From: Lignipirellula cremea
GTDB taxonomy: Bacteria > Planctomycetota > Planctomycetia > Pirellulales > Pirellulaceae
Length of the DNA: 64,000 bases
Reading direction: 5' to 3'
NCBI RefSeq assembly: GCF_007751035.1
Contig: NZ_CP036433.1
Span: 6,553,001 to 6,617,000 of the forward strand
Below, in pieces: positions 42,900-52,200 of this stretch (position 1 is its first letter; each line of letters starts with the position of its first letter). The notes beneath the pieces are model-generated. The model was not told the origin of the DNA. It made no database searches and was given only the letters and a program-made list of their open reading frames with translations. The translations under genes were made by a program, and so were the position numbers.

Positions 42900-43325
42900 A
42901 TGCCTGAGTCGCTCAAGATCAGCCGCCTGCACCATATTGCTCGCGTCACGCACGATGTTGCTGCCAGCATTGCGTTTTACTGCGAGGTGCTTAATTTCGA
43001 AGTGTTGCCGCGCCCGCCGTTCAATTTTTCCGGCGCCTGGCTGTACGGATACGGCATTCAAATTCACCTGATCGAGAACCAAAACCTGCCGACCCGCGAA
43101 GAACAGGCAGTTAATACGCGCGGCAACCATGCTGCTTTCGCCTCAAGCGATGTCAGCCTGATCCGCGCCCGACTCGACGCCCATGGCATTGCCTTTAAAG
43201 AACAAATCAACGCCGGCGGAGCCAGGCAGGTTTTTTTCTGCGATCCCGACGGCCATCAAATTGAAATTGCCGAGTACCCCAACGACGACCCTTCCCAGGG
43301 TTACCAGGGAGATCCAGCCTCCTAG
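42900..43325 (+). CDS. VOC-family (glyoxalase/bleomycin-resistance) protein
   Basis: 141 residues from the ATG at 42900, which has GGAAAG eight bases upstream; the ATG at 42861 has no ribosome site. The vicinal-oxygen-chelate fold shows two beta-alpha-beta-beta-beta modules: HHIARVTHDVAASIAFYCEVLNF and IHLIENQN in the first, NHAAFASSDVSLIRARLDAHGI and QVFFCDPDGHQIEIAEYP in the second, with metal ligands His (first and third strand) and Glu in the ending. Substrate unknown; members act as glyoxalases, dioxygenases or epimerases. It lies 89 bp upstream of the small lipoprotein. Confidence 0.88.
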   Translation: MPESLKISRLHHIARVTHDVAASIAFYCEVLNFEVLPRPPFNFSGAWLYGYGIQIHLIENQNLPTREEQAVNTRGNHAAFASSDVSLIRARLDAHGIAFKEQINAGGARQVFFCDPDGHQIEIAEYPNDDPSQGYQGDPAS

Positions 43326-43414
43326 GCCGCTGGCCCCCAGGGCGATGGAGCGCTCGACAGAAAACCTTTTCGTTTACCACAACGAAGATTCCCTGCTCAT
43401 GGAGGAGATTCATC

Positions 43415-43801
43415 ATGCCCAATGCTCGTATCCGCCTGGCCCTGGTTCTCTTGGCGGCCCTTCCCTTTTTGACGGGCTGTATCACGGCCGAAAACCGCCT
43501 TTACGGCGTCTGGCGCCAGTCCGGTCTGGCGGGTCTGGCAACCGGCCTGGAACTGGTTTTTCAACGCGACGGGCAGCTGCAGATGGCGACCAACCTGGGC
43601 AGCCAGTCCCTGGAGTGGACCGTGCTAAGCGCCGCGGGGAATGATTACGAAATTGGTCTCCGCAGTCCGGGGGCCGAGACCATGGTCACCCGTAAACTGC
43701 GATTCCTCGATGAGAACCAGATTGAAACGGCTGTTATGGATAATCTGGCGCAGGTTCGCCTGACACGGATTGACCCTGCCGCCGGCAATACGACCCGCTG
43801 A
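43415..43801 (+). CDS. Small lipoprotein
   Basis: 128 residues. MPNARIRLALVLLAALPFLTGC is a lipoprotein signal with lipobox LTGC. GVWRQSGLAGLATGLELVFQRDGQLQMATN resembles lipocalin/DUF-type small beta barrels: the rest alternates short strands (MVTRKLRFLDENQIETAVMD). Preceded by the ribosome site AGGAG. It is followed by the bidirectional terminator shared with the first DUF1559 gene. Function unknown. Confidence 0.75.
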   Translation: MPNARIRLALVLLAALPFLTGCITAENRLYGVWRQSGLAGLATGLELVFQRDGQLQMATNLGSQSLEWTVLSAAGNDYEIGLRSPGAETMVTRKLRFLDENQIETAVMDNLAQVRLTRIDPAAGNTTR

Positions 43802-43860
43802 TCTTCCGCCCTGGAGCGGCAGCCGACAAGCGGTTGCTCACGGGGCCCTTGGCAATAAAA

Positions 43861-43886
43861 AACGGCCGCCTGAAAAGGCGGCCGTT
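43861..43886. terminator. Bidirectional terminator between lipoprotein gene and DUF1559 copy 1
   Basis: AACGGCCGCC-tgaaaa-GGCGGCCGTT flanked by AAAA on the left and TTTA on the right, so either transcript ends in a U tract. It serves the rightward lipoprotein gene and the leftward DUF1559 copy 1. Confidence 0.82.
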
Positions 43887-43919
43887 TTTATGGGACTGTT
43901 GACGTGATCGTGCGGGCGA

Positions 43920-44942
43920 TTAATAGTCGCGCGTAATGACCGTGTCGTCCTCGTAGGCTAACAGCTGTTCGTAAACGCTGGTGCATCCCGGGTTGATCGG
44001 ATCGTAGTTGATATTCTCCGACAGGAAATGCGTGGATGCGTCGCAGAAGACAAAGTTGGCTCCACCTGGGTGCAGGCTGCTGAAGCCGTCATAGGTGCTG
44101 CCGGGCGCGTTGGTCGAGGTGGAGTTGTTGATGCCCGACGAGCCAATGCCCAGCATGGCCTGGATACCGCTCATGTTATCGACGTTCTGGTAGCGGCAGG
44201 AGTACGCGGTGGCGGCGTAGTAATTGGCCGTGATGGTGGACGTTGTCGCTGCGTTGTAGATCTTAATCTGCCAGCAGCGTTCGCCAGCGGCAATCGTCTT
44301 GGAGGCGCCGTCGGTGATGTCGTCGATGCGGACGGGCTTGTAGTCAATCGTCGTGCTCAGGGCATTGAACTGCCGGAACGGCCCGGTGGAATTACCGTAA
44401 TCGACCAGACCGTTCGGGCCATGCGTGGCGTTCGTCGAACTACCATAGCCATTGTTGGCGATGTAGTTGCTCACGGCGCCAAAAGCAGGGGCCGTGTCAG
44501 GTCCGCACGCATGACGACCGGTGGTGTGGACGCGAGGTCCGGTGTCGGTCGGGCAGCGGTAAGATTCCAGCGGCTGTTCAATTCCACCACCCGTGCCAAT
44601 GCCGGCGGCGGGAGGCAGCGGGAGCAATCCGTTCCCCACGCCCAGCGCGGCGTACAGGCTGCCTTCTTCCAGTTGCGGAAGGATCATTGCTCCCCAGCCC
44701 CACAAACCCGTATTGTGGCTCACGCCAACGGCGCCCGGCGGGAAAGATTTATGCGCGTCGTGGTAGTTCGCCAGCCCCAGCCCGATCTGCTTCAGGTTGT
44801 TGGTGCAGGTCGAACGACGAGCCGCTTCACGGGCCATCTGGACGGCGGGCAGCAGCAGCGCCACCAGCACCCCAATGATGGCGATCACCACCAGCAGTTC
44901 GACCAGGGTAAAACCCTGGCGCAAACGAGACAGTTGTTTCAT
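43920..44942 (-). CDS. DUF1559 prepilin-like protein, array copy 1
   Basis: 340 residues from the ATG at 44942. Prepilin-type leader [10 protein letters not shown] then [20 protein letters not shown]: cleavage is expected at G|F with Glu at +5 and the helix following. Cys of [10 protein letters not shown] and of YRCPTDTG are conserved in the array. Typical DUF1559 features: [20 protein letters not shown] and the C-terminal [13 protein letters not shown], in which the usual H-X9-DG reads DA. Closest to copy 2 (shares [15 protein letters not shown] and ANYYA). The exported globular head is probably surface-exposed. It ends about 35 bases before the bidirectional terminator. Confidence 0.9.
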   Translation of the reverse strand: MKQLSRLRQGFTLVELLVVIAIIGVLVALLLPAVQMAREAARRSTCTNNLKQIGLGLANYHDAHKSFPPGAVGVSHNTGLWGWGAMILPQLEEGSLYAALGVGNGLLPLPPAAGIGTGGGIEQPLESYRCPTDTGPRVHTTGRHACGPDTAPAFGAVSNYIANNGYGSSTNATHGPNGLVDYGNSTGPFRQFNALSTTIDYKPVRIDDITDGASKTIAAGERCWQIKIYNAATTSTITANYYAATAYSCRYQNVDNMSGIQAMLGIGSSGINNSTSTNAPGSTYDGFSSLHPGGANFVFCDASTHFLSENINYDPINPGCTSVYEQLLAYEDDTVITRDY

Positions 44943-45052
44943 ACGATGCACCTTAAAAAAACGAAAAAATAAAGACAAGGTCAGGCTGCAGGAATCGCAA
45001 CCAGGTAACAAATCAGAACGATAAGGATTTGAACAGACAATAAAATCGCCAA

Positions 45053-45080
45053 AAAACAGGCGCATAGAATCGCCTGTTTT
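45053..45080 (-). terminator. Terminator of DUF1559 copy 2
   Basis: AAAACAGGCG-catagaat-CGCCTGTTTT, 10-bp perfect stem with the U tract built in, between copy 2 and copy 1. It separates their transcripts. Confidence 0.7.
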
Positions 45081-45122
45081 CTGGTGGAGAATGACGTATA
45101 ACTGTCGCGGGATGGGCGACAA

Positions 45123-46148
45123 TTAATAATCTCGTGTGATGACGGTGTCGTCTTCGTAGGCCAGCAACTGCTCGTACACGCTGGTGCAGCCAAGATTCAC
45201 CGGATCGTAATTGATGTTTTCCGACAGGAAGTGCGTCGACGCATCGCAGAACACAAAGTTGGCCCCACCGGGGTGCATGCTGCTGAAGCCGTCGTAGGTG
45301 CTACTGGGAGCGTTGGTCGTCGTCGCGTTGTTGATGCCAGAGGAACCAATTCCCAGCAGGCCGCTCAGGCCGTACATGGTGGTGGTTTCCGAGGTCAACG
45401 TCGAATACGGGTTGCCTGCATAATAGTTGGCCGAAACCGTGGTCGAAGTGGCCGAGTCGTAGATCTTCAGCTGCCAGCAACGCTCGCCGGCGGCAATCGT
45501 TTTGGAAGCGCCGTCGGTGATGTCGTCGATCCGCACCGTGGCGTAATTGGCCGTGCTGGAGTTGGCGGCCAACTGGCGGAACGGGCCCGTCGAGGAATGG
45601 GCGTGCAGTTTCCCGTTAGGGCCGTGCACGGGATCCGTCGAGTCGCCGTAGCCGTTGTTGGCGATATAGTTGCTGACCGCGCCGTAACGGTTATTCGAAC
45701 CTTCGCGGCCCGCATAGCGGCTGCCTGTGGTGGCAATGGCCGGACCCGTGTCCGACGGACAGCGGAATGCTTCCAGGGGCTGTTCCAGTCCCGTGCGAGT
45801 TCCTACGTTGGCGGCCAGGACGGTCGGCAACTGGCCGGTCCCTACGCCCAGTTGCTGGTACAAGCTGGCCTCTTCCAGTTGCGGAAGAATCATGGCTCCC
45901 CAGCCCCACAAGCCGGTTGTCCAGGAGGTGCCGACGGCTCCGGGCGGGAAGGTTTTGTGCGCGTCATGATAATTCGACAGCGCCAGGCCGATCTGTTTGA
46001 GATTGTTCGTGCAGGTCGAGCGTCGGGCCGCTTCGCGGGCCATTTGCACCGCTGGCAGCAACAACGCGACCAGAACGCCAATGATGGCAATCACAACGAG
46101 GAGTTCCACCAGGGTGAAACCTCGTGCACGGAGAAAAGTTCGCGTCAC
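45123..46148 (-). CDS. DUF1559 prepilin-like protein, array copy 2
   Basis: 341 residues from the GTG at 46148 (an ATG one base upstream is out of frame and leads at once to a stop); GGAG lies upstream. Leader [10 protein letters not shown], cleavage G|F. Nearest relative is copy 1; they share [29 protein letters not shown] and an NYYAG region. The internal Cys of the AYxCR segment found in copies 1 and 3-7 is replaced (NPYSTLTSE), whereas GERCW is kept. The promoter-like module at 46207-46240 starts 59 bases upstream. Confidence 0.9.
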   Translation of the reverse strand: MTRTFLRARGFTLVELLVVIAIIGVLVALLLPAVQMAREAARRSTCTNNLKQIGLALSNYHDAHKTFPPGAVGTSWTTGLWGWGAMILPQLEEASLYQQLGVGTGQLPTVLAANVGTRTGLEQPLEAFRCPSDTGPAIATTGSRYAGREGSNNRYGAVSNYIANNGYGDSTDPVHGPNGKLHAHSSTGPFRQLAANSSTANYATVRIDDITDGASKTIAAGERCWQLKIYDSATSTTVSANYYAGNPYSTLTSETTTMYGLSGLLGIGSSGINNATTTNAPSSTYDGFSSMHPGGANFVFCDASTHFLSENINYDPVNLGCTSVYEQLLAYEDDTVITRDY

Positions 46149-46206
46149 ATGGACTCCAGGAAGGAGAAAGAGGAAGGAGAAACATTCAAGAAGGAAGAGA
46201 CCTTTT

Positions 46207-46240
46207 CTTATAACCTGGGTCGGCAATTTCCGCGAGACAA
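46207..46240 (-). promoter_or_regulatory. Promoter-like module upstream of DUF1559 copy 2
   Basis: Read leftward: TTGTCTCGCGG then AAATTG, and CAGGTTATAAG at the far end. It aligns without gaps over 34 bases with the modules before copies 3 and 4, sharing TTGyCTCG at the start and TATAA at the end. The TATAA lies about 60 bases before the GTG. Confidence 0.5.
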
Positions 46241-46356
46241 TTGTTTAATAATATATCCATGGTTTTCTGTTTGAATTACCGCATTTTTTGAGGAAATAAT
46301 GCCAGTCTGTGGGTTTCGACAGCCGTATCGGTGGATCCCGCATGGCGCAGCAAAAA

Positions 46357-46379
46357 GGGCCGCCTCATTGAGGCGGCCC
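46357..46379 (-). terminator. Terminator of DUF1559 copy 3
   Basis: GGGCCGCCTC-att-GAGGCGGCCC, a 10-bp stem followed leftward by TTTTTG, about 105 bases beyond the stop of copy 3. Confidence 0.75.
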
Positions 46380-46485
46380 CAGGGTTTTTTCCAGGCGAAC
46401 ATTGGCGCCAGGATGTAGCAGAATCTGGCGTTGTCACCCGCTTGTTGGCAAGTCGCCGGATCCCGATTCCAGGTGGCGACAGAGC

Positions 46486-47565
46486 CTAGTATTCTCGCGT
46501 AATGACCGTATCGTCCTCGTACGCCAGCAGCTGTTCGTAGACGCTGGTGCAACCCGGATTGGTGTAGTCGTAGTTAATGTTCTCCGACAGGAAATGCGTG
46601 GAAGCATCGCAGAACACAAAGTTGGCCCCGCCCGGGTGCAGGCTGCTAAAGCCTTCCACGGTCGCCTGGCTGCCCGCACCGGGAAGCGGGTTATTGGCGC
46701 CCACGGTCGAGCCGTTGTTGATGCCGGTCGAGCCAATGCCGCAAACCGACGGCAGATTGTTATGGCTGTGGCCTTCGGTGCGACAGGCGTAGGCGTTGGC
46801 GGCGCCGTACCGGGTAATCACGCCCTGGACGCGAATCTCCCAGCAGCGTTCGCCAGCCGCAATCGTCAACGAGGTGCCGTCGGTAATGTCGCCGACGCGA
46901 ATGAGCCCCTGGTTGGCGACTTCGCTACGAAAACTCTTGAAGGGGCCCGTCGCCAGGTTGTGCCGGGTGGCTCCGTTCCGGCCCTTGCTATTATTGGCCG
47001 TGTTGGTGTCAATATGCTCGTAACCATAGCCGTTGTTGGCAATGTAGTTGCTGGTCGCGACGGCGAACTGGACGGATCCGTTGGTCGTATTCGTACTGAC
47101 AAAATGCCGGCTCAGGTTCAGTACAGGACCGGTGTCCGACGGGCAACGATACGTCGCCAGCGGTTGTTCCAGCCCCTTTCCAGCGGCCAGGCCCTGATCC
47201 ATCGCACGCTTTGGTTTGCTCGATCCCACTGCCATCAGCTGGTACAGGCTGCCCTGTTCCATCTGCGGCAGGATCAGCGCGCCCCAGGACCACAGATCGG
47301 TGCCGGCGCCGCTAGTTCCACTGCCCGTGTTATCGACAGCAGACGTATAAACACAGCCGGGCGGGAAGCACTTGTGGGCGTCGTGATAGGTGGCCATCGC
47401 CAGCCCAATCTGTTTCAGATTATTGGTGCAGGTCGAGCGGCGAGCCGCTTCCCGCGCCATCTGAACGGCCGGCAGCAACAGCGCCACCAGCACGCCAATA
47501 ATGGCGATCACCACCAGCAGTTCGACCAGCGTGAAACCACGCGATCTAAAATAGGCCCGAGACAT
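46486..47565 (-). CDS. DUF1559 prepilin-like protein, array copy 3
   Basis: 359 residues from the ATG at 47565, six bases after AAGGGG. Leader [10 protein letters not shown], cleavage G|F. Belongs with copies 4 and 5: [55 protein letters not shown] and [11 protein letters not shown]. Its 5' end is nearly identical in DNA to copy 4, so the two probably separated or recombined recently. Ends ...[18 protein letters not shown], the shared C-terminus. Promoter-like module at 47631-47664. Confidence 0.9.
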   Translation of the reverse strand: MSRAYFRSRGFTLVELLVVIAIIGVLVALLLPAVQMAREAARRSTCTNNLKQIGLAMATYHDAHKCFPPGCVYTSAVDNTGSGTSGAGTDLWSWGALILPQMEQGSLYQLMAVGSSKPKRAMDQGLAAGKGLEQPLATYRCPSDTGPVLNLSRHFVSTNTTNGSVQFAVATSNYIANNGYGYEHIDTNTANNSKGRNGATRHNLATGPFKSFRSEVANQGLIRVGDITDGTSLTIAAGERCWEIRVQGVITRYGAANAYACRTEGHSHNNLPSVCGIGSTGINNGSTVGANNPLPGAGSQATVEGFSSLHPGGANFVFCDASTHFLSENINYDYTNPGCTSVYEQLLAYEDDTVITREY

Positions 47566-47630
47566 AGATACCCCTTAAAACGAGATTAATAAGAACGGAT
47601 CTCATAAAAACTAAATCAATTAGGAGGTGG

Positions 47631-47664
47631 TTTATACCTTGCCGTAGAACAATTTACGAGACAA
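47631..47664 (-). promoter_or_regulatory. Promoter-like module upstream of DUF1559 copy 3
   Basis: Leftward TTGTCTCGTAAATTG ... GGCAAGGTATAAA, 34 bases, 66 bases before the ATG. It shares with copy 2 the longer AAACAATTGTCTCG (the ACAATTGT part is a perfect palindrome) and with copy 4 CAAGRTATAAA. Confidence 0.55.
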
Positions 47665-47741
47665 TTGTTTTATTTAATTCCGCTGTTTTTTTCTGTATTT
47701 CAAGTACTTGGAATGGGTTTTGCTCGGCTGCGGGTTAACGG

Positions 47742-47772
47742 AAAAAGGCCGCCTCAGGGAGGCGGCCTTTTT
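47742..47772 (-). terminator. Terminator of DUF1559 copy 4
   Basis: AAAAAGGCCGCCTC-agg-GAGGCGGCCTTTTT, 14-bp perfect stem with U tract on both sides, just beyond the stop of copy 4. Confidence 0.82.
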
Positions 47773-47810
47773 TAATCACATCAATTGTTGGCGATCGCTT
47801 CGAAGACCCG

Positions 47811-48887
47811 TTAGTAGGTCCGCGTGATGACCGTATCGTCCTCGTAGGCCAGCAACTGTTCGTACACGCTGGTGCATCCGGGATTCACGTAGTCGTAGTT
47901 GATGTTCTCCGAGATAAAATGCGTGGAAGCATCGCAGAACACGAAGTTAGCTCCGCCTGGATGCAGGCTGCTGAAGCCTTCGACGGCAGCCTGGTTTCCC
48001 GCGCCGGGCAGCGGATTGTTCGCGCCGACGGTGGTGCCGTTGTTGATGCCGGTTGACCCGATCCCACAGACCGAGGGCAACTGGTTGTGGTAGTGGTCCT
48101 GGGCGCGGCACGCATAGGCATTTGCGGCGCCGTATCTCGTGACAACGCCCCGGACGCGAATCTCCCAGCAACGCTCGCCAGCGGCAATCGTGAGCGAGGT
48201 GCCGTCGGTGATATCACCCACGCGAATCAGGCCCTGGCCATTGGCAGTGCTGAGATAGCTCATGAATGGTCCCGTCGCTCCGCCTTTTTTCGTAGCTCCG
48301 TTTTCCCCTTTGTTATTGTTGGAATTGGAATTGGTGTAGGCGAAACCATAGCCGTTGTTGGCGACATAGTTGCTGGTCGCTACGGCGAATTGCACCGAAC
48401 CATTGGAGGTATTCGTACTGACAAAATGGCGACTTTTATTCAGGTCGGGCGCTCCGTCCGAAGGGCAGCGGTACGCTGCCAGCGGTTGTTCCAGCCCCTT
48501 CCCGGCGGCCAGGCCCTGATCGATGGCGCGCTTCGGCTTGTTCGAACCGACACCCATCAGGCGGTACAGGCTGCCTTGTTCCATCTGCGGCAAAATCAGC
48601 GCGCCCCAGGACCACAAATCATTGCCCGAGTTACTATTTCCACTACCCGAGTTGTCGACGGCAGTCGTATAGACGCAGCCGGGCGGGAAGCACTTGTGGG
48701 CGTCGTGATAGTTGGCCATCGCCAACCCTATCTGTTTCAGATTATTGGTGCAGGTTGAGCGGCGAGCCGCTTCCCGCGCCATCTGGACAGCCGGCAGCAG
48801 CAGCGCCACCAGCACGCCAATAATGGCGATCACCACCAGCAGTTCGACCAGCGTGAATCCACGCGATTTCCGACAAGAACGAGTCAT
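47811..48887 (-). CDS. DUF1559 prepilin-like protein, array copy 4
   Basis: 358 residues from the ATG at 48887. Leader MTRSCRKSRG with an extra Cys before the cleavage G|F. Very close to copy 3: same [32 protein letters not shown] frame, [27 protein letters not shown] and [22 protein letters not shown]. It differs by CPSDGAP for CPSDTGP. Promoter-like module at 48945-48978. The shared DA in [13 protein letters not shown] is present, followed by FISE where copies 1-3 have FLSE. Confidence 0.9.
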   Translation of the reverse strand: MTRSCRKSRGFTLVELLVVIAIIGVLVALLLPAVQMAREAARRSTCTNNLKQIGLAMANYHDAHKCFPPGCVYTTAVDNSGSGNSNSGNDLWSWGALILPQMEQGSLYRLMGVGSNKPKRAIDQGLAAGKGLEQPLAAYRCPSDGAPDLNKSRHFVSTNTSNGSVQFAVATSNYVANNGYGFAYTNSNSNNNKGENGATKKGGATGPFMSYLSTANGQGLIRVGDITDGTSLTIAAGERCWEIRVRGVVTRYGAANAYACRAQDHYHNQLPSVCGIGSTGINNGTTVGANNPLPGAGNQAAVEGFSSLHPGGANFVFCDASTHFISENINYDYVNPGCTSVYEQLLAYEDDTVITRTY

Positions 48888-49224
48888 ACAGCCCTCAAGA
48901 ATAAGGAAAAAGAACACTTAAGAGGAGAAATCTAGAAGTGAGCTTTTATATCTTGACTGACACCAAAATGCGAGGCAAAAAAACCGATTTTAAAAAAAAT
49001 GTTTCCCCTTGAATGAGGGTTTTCTGCTCTCGCGAGGGATGCAAGGGCTGTAATCTCCTTGGAATCTGCGTGTTGTGTTGACCGTCGGCGGAAGGGGCGA
49101 GCTTGAAGTTCTTGAGAAGAGAATTTCTGCAGTTGTTAGACGATCTTGACTTCCTTCTCTCCCAGGCGGCGATGCATCGGGCCGTCGCCGCCGCGAGGAC
49201 AAGGACGTCGGGCAAACGTCAGGA
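48888..49224. other. Intergenic region between DUF1559 copies 4 and 5
   Basis: 337 bases. Holds the promoter-like module of copy 4 (48945-48978). For copy 5 only a GC-rich hairpin without a U tract is seen (GGCGGCGA / TCGCCGCC, 49165-49192). Confidence 0.55.
48945..48978 (-). promoter_or_regulatory. Promoter-like module upstream of DUF1559 copy 4
   Basis: Leftward TTGCCTCGCATTTTGG ... GTCAAGATATAAA, 34 bases, 58 bases before the ATG; aligns gap-free with the modules before copies 2 and 3. The 22-base gap between TTGyCT and TATAAA is too long for an ordinary sigma-70 pair, so TTGyCTCG may be a regulator or alternative-sigma element. Confidence 0.5.
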
Positions 49225-50304
49225 TTAGTACGCCCGCGTGATGACCGTATCGTCCTCAAAGGCCAGCAACTGCTCGTACACGCTGGTGCACCCCGGATTT
49301 ATGTAGTCGTAGTTGATGTTTTCCGAGATAAAGTGCGTCGAGGCGTCGCAGAACACAAAGTTGGCTCCGCCCGGGTGCAGGCTGCTGAAGCCTTCCACCG
49401 CTCGCTGGTTCCCGGCTCCCGGGAGAGGATTGTCGGCGCCGTTGTAGGCGCCATTGTTGATCCCCGTCGAACCGATGGCGACGACCGACGCCAGGCTGTT
49501 GTGGCCATGGCTTTCCGACCGACAGGCGTACGCATTGGCGGCGCCGTAGGTGGTGTCGACGCCTTTGATTCGCATCTTCCAGCAACGTTCGCCAGCCGCG
49601 ATTGTCGAGGAGGTGCCATCGGTAATGTCTCGGATGCTCACCAAAGCGCGATCCTGATAGTTGCCGCGGTAGCTCTTGAAAGGACCGGTCGCTTTGTTGG
49701 CGCTGACCGCTCCATTTTCCCCTTTGTTATTGTTGGAATTGGAGCTGGTGTAAGTGTAACCATAGCCGTTGTTGGCCACATAATTGCTGGTGGCGATGGC
49801 GAACTCTTGACGGCCGCTCGCCGTGTGGGGGCTGTGAAAGCGGCGATTGGTGTTCAAGTCGGGGCCGATATCCGAAGGGCAACGATACGTCGCCAGCGAT
49901 TGTTCGATCCCTTTTCCGCGAGCCAGTCCCGCGTCGACCGACCGCTTCGGCTTGAGACCGGACCCGGCGCCCAGGATTTCGTACAAAGAGCCCTGCTCGA
50001 GTTGCGGCAGGATCATCGCTCCCCAGGACCAAAGGTCGTTCCCCGCATTGCTAGAGGGATTGGTGGTCGAGTCCACGGCCCGCGTGTAAACACAGCCCGG
50101 CGGGAAGCAGTTGTGGGAGTCATGGTAGTTGGCCATCGCTAGCCCAATCTGCTTCAAATGATTGGTGCATGTCGAGCGTCGGGCCGCTTCGCGAGCCATC
50201 TGGACCGCTGGCAAAAGCAGGGCAACCAGGACGCCAATGATGGCAATTACCACCAACAGTTCAACCAATGTAAAGCCTTGACGCTTCTGGGCAGGGCGTA
50301 ACAT
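49225..50304 (-). CDS. DUF1559 prepilin-like protein, array copy 5
   Basis: 359 residues from the ATG at 50304, with GGAGGCAAG upstream. Leader MLRPAQKRQG, cleavage G|F. Groups with copies 3 and 4 ([63 protein letters not shown]) but is the most diverged of the three; [11 protein letters not shown] lacks the Cys of VCGIGS. It has no clear promoter module and only a GC hairpin without U tract downstream, unlike the others. Ends [14 protein letters not shown], as copy 8 does. Confidence 0.9.
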   Translation of the reverse strand: MLRPAQKRQGFTLVELLVVIAIIGVLVALLLPAVQMAREAARRSTCTNHLKQIGLAMANYHDSHNCFPPGCVYTRAVDSTTNPSSNAGNDLWSWGAMILPQLEQGSLYEILGAGSGLKPKRSVDAGLARGKGIEQSLATYRCPSDIGPDLNTNRRFHSPHTASGRQEFAIATSNYVANNGYGYTYTSSNSNNNKGENGAVSANKATGPFKSYRGNYQDRALVSIRDITDGTSSTIAAGERCWKMRIKGVDTTYGAANAYACRSESHGHNSLASVVAIGSTGINNGAYNGADNPLPGAGNQRAVEGFSSLHPGGANFVFCDASTHFISENINYDYINPGCTSVYEQLLAFEDDTVITRAY

Positions 50305-51114
50305 CTTGCCTCCAAGAATAAGGTAAGCGAAGAAAAGATTATTTGATAAGTATGAGATGAGAGTGGCAGGGGCAACGCTCTCCTCCGCTTTCATGGAAAC
50401 CGGGAAGATACTGATGCCACCAGCACAGCTATTTTTTACAGCAAAAAGTTCAACTCACCAAGAAAGAAATTTAGAAAAAGTAGAAATAAACCGCTGGACG
50501 ACACGACAACTGGTCAGCAAAACTCCTTCCGTTCCCGATGCATGCTCGTCATTTCGGATCCCATCTCCCCGCCTGTGGAGGCTCTTTCGCTCGCGTAAAG
50601 AAGGGGATCTAAAGCGTTTAGGGGAAGGGAGTTGCAGCCGAATCTCGCCGCCATTGTCGCTAGCGACACGGTCGTCTTTCCGCATCAAGCCAGCCGGTTT
50701 TGCGATTCCTGATAGGGCCTGCCGACGGACCGAAACTCGAGCCAGGGCAGGGTTCAAAAAAAGTACCGAGACGGCCCCCTGCAGGTCATCTGCTGGCGCG
50801 AATGTCGCCGTTTCAGGATTTCTGAAGGCGGGGCTGGAGTAGAGGCAGACGTCGTTGGCTGGAGTTCGAGCCTCGCCTTCGTCCCGGGGGTGCAGCGCGC
50901 CGCGGGAACCAGAAAAGCGGAAAAAAACTCTTGGTAAATGACGCCAAGGCGGCCTGGCGACCCGTCCCTGACCGCAGAAAAGTTTGCTCGGTGAGGTCGG
51001 GATCAAAAAAAAACGGTCGCCAAACTGGCGACCGTTTCTGGAAGTGACTGGCGTTTCAAGCCGCGGCAGACAGGTCTGCCTGTGGGAGCGGCGGAAACGC
51101 GTGCTTCAAGGCGA
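50305..51114. other. Longest gap in the DUF1559 array (810 bases), no supported gene
   Basis: Between copies 5 and 6. Open frames on both strands (50357-50842 rightward and 50455-51006 leftward) overlap each other and lack ribosome sites, conserved motifs or clear codon bias; they are probably chance. The terminator of copy 6 sits at 51011-51037. A decayed ninth copy cannot be excluded, but none of the array's conserved motifs was seen. Confidence 0.5.
51011..51037 (-). terminator. Terminator of DUF1559 copy 6
   Basis: AAACGGTCGCCA-aac-TGGCGACCGTTT, 12-bp perfect stem followed leftward by TTTTTTT. Confidence 0.8.
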
Positions 51115-52200
51115 CTAATATTCGCGGGTGATGACCGTGTCGTCCTCGTAGGCCAGCAATTGTTCGTAGACGCTGGTGCAGCCGGGATTTACGTAGTCGT
51201 AGTTGATGTTTTCCGAAATAAAGTGCGTGGAAGCATCGCAGAACACAAAATTGGCGCCGCCTGGGTGCAGGCTGCTGAAGCCTTCGGTTGCCGTGGCTGA
51301 CGAACCGGCGCCCACTGCCTGGAGCGGATTGTCGGCCGCGGTGGAGGTGCCGTTATTGATACCGGTCGAGCCGATCCCGCAAACGCCGGCCAGACCGTTG
51401 CTGCCGTTGCCTTCGTTGCGACAGGCGTAAGCCATGCCGGCGCCGTAGGTGACCAGTTTCTGGACGCCAGCGACGCTGACTTTCCTTTCGTAGCAGCGTT
51501 CGCCGACGGCAATGGTATTCGCCGAGCCATCGATGATGTCGCCAACGCTGAGCGTGGAGTAGTCGTTCGTGGTGGTGGACGCATTCATGGAGCGAAACGG
51601 GCCGGTCGAGTTGTACGCCGTGGTGGCGCCGTTTTGCCCCTTGTTTCCCTGGGGATAACCGCTGTTGACGTAGTTAAATCCGTAGCCGTTGTTGGCCACA
51701 TAGTTGCTGGTCGCAGTGCGGGACATGAGCACCCCGGTGGTCGTATTGGCGGCAACCAGCTGGCGGTTGGCGTTGATTGACGGCCCTGTATCCGAAGGGC
51801 AACGGTACGCTTCCAGAGCCTGCTGCAGGCCCGTGCCTGGAGTCACCGGACGGGTCGGTTTGGCAGTGCCGACCGACAGCGCGGCGTAGAGACTGCCTTG
51901 CTCCATTTGCGGCAGAATCATGGCGCTCCAGGTCCACAAGTCATTGCCGGCGGGGCTATCGGCCGGATCGAGGCCAGGCTGGCCGTTGTAAACACAGCCG
52001 GGCGGGAACACTTTGTGTGCATCGTGATAGGTGGCCATGGCGAGGCCAATCTGTTTCAGATGGTTCGTGCAGGTCGACCGACGGGCCGCCTCGCGAGCCA
52101 TTTGCACGGCCGGCAACAAGAGTGCGACCAGAACGCCAATGATGGCGATGACAACCAGCAGTTCGACGAGAGTGAATGCACGTCGGCGCGAATAGCCCAT
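51115..52200 (-). CDS. DUF1559 prepilin-like protein, array copy 6
   Basis: 361 residues from the ATG at 52200, eight bases after GGAG. The leader is MGYSRRRA and the cleavage-site residue before FTLVELL is Ala, where all other copies have Gly; prepilin peptidases tolerate Ala less well, so processing may be slower. It shares [39 protein letters not shown] and [21 protein letters not shown] with the 3-5 and 7 group. [18 protein letters not shown] matches copy 7 best. Own terminator follows. Confidence 0.9.
   Translation of the reverse strand: MGYSRRRAFTLVELLVVIAIIGVLVALLLPAVQMAREAARRSTCTNHLKQIGLAMATYHDAHKVFPPGCVYNGQPGLDPADSPAGNDLWTWSAMILPQMEQGSLYAALSVGTAKPTRPVTPGTGLQQALEAYRCPSDTGPSINANRQLVAANTTTGVLMSRTATSNYVANNGYGFNYVNSGYPQGNKGQNGATTAYNSTGPFRSMNASTTTNDYSTLSVGDIIDGSANTIAVGERCYERKVSVAGVQKLVTYGAGMAYACRNEGNGSNGLAGVCGIGSTGINNGTSTAADNPLQAVGAGSSATATEGFSSLHPGGANFVFCDASTHFISENINYDYVNPGCTSVYEQLLAYEDDTVITREY

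Noticed and set aside
50455-51006. Leftward 183-residue frame and opposing 161-residue frame in the array gap
   Set aside because: They overlap on opposite strands, show no family motif, and run into the terminator of DUF1559 copy 6.
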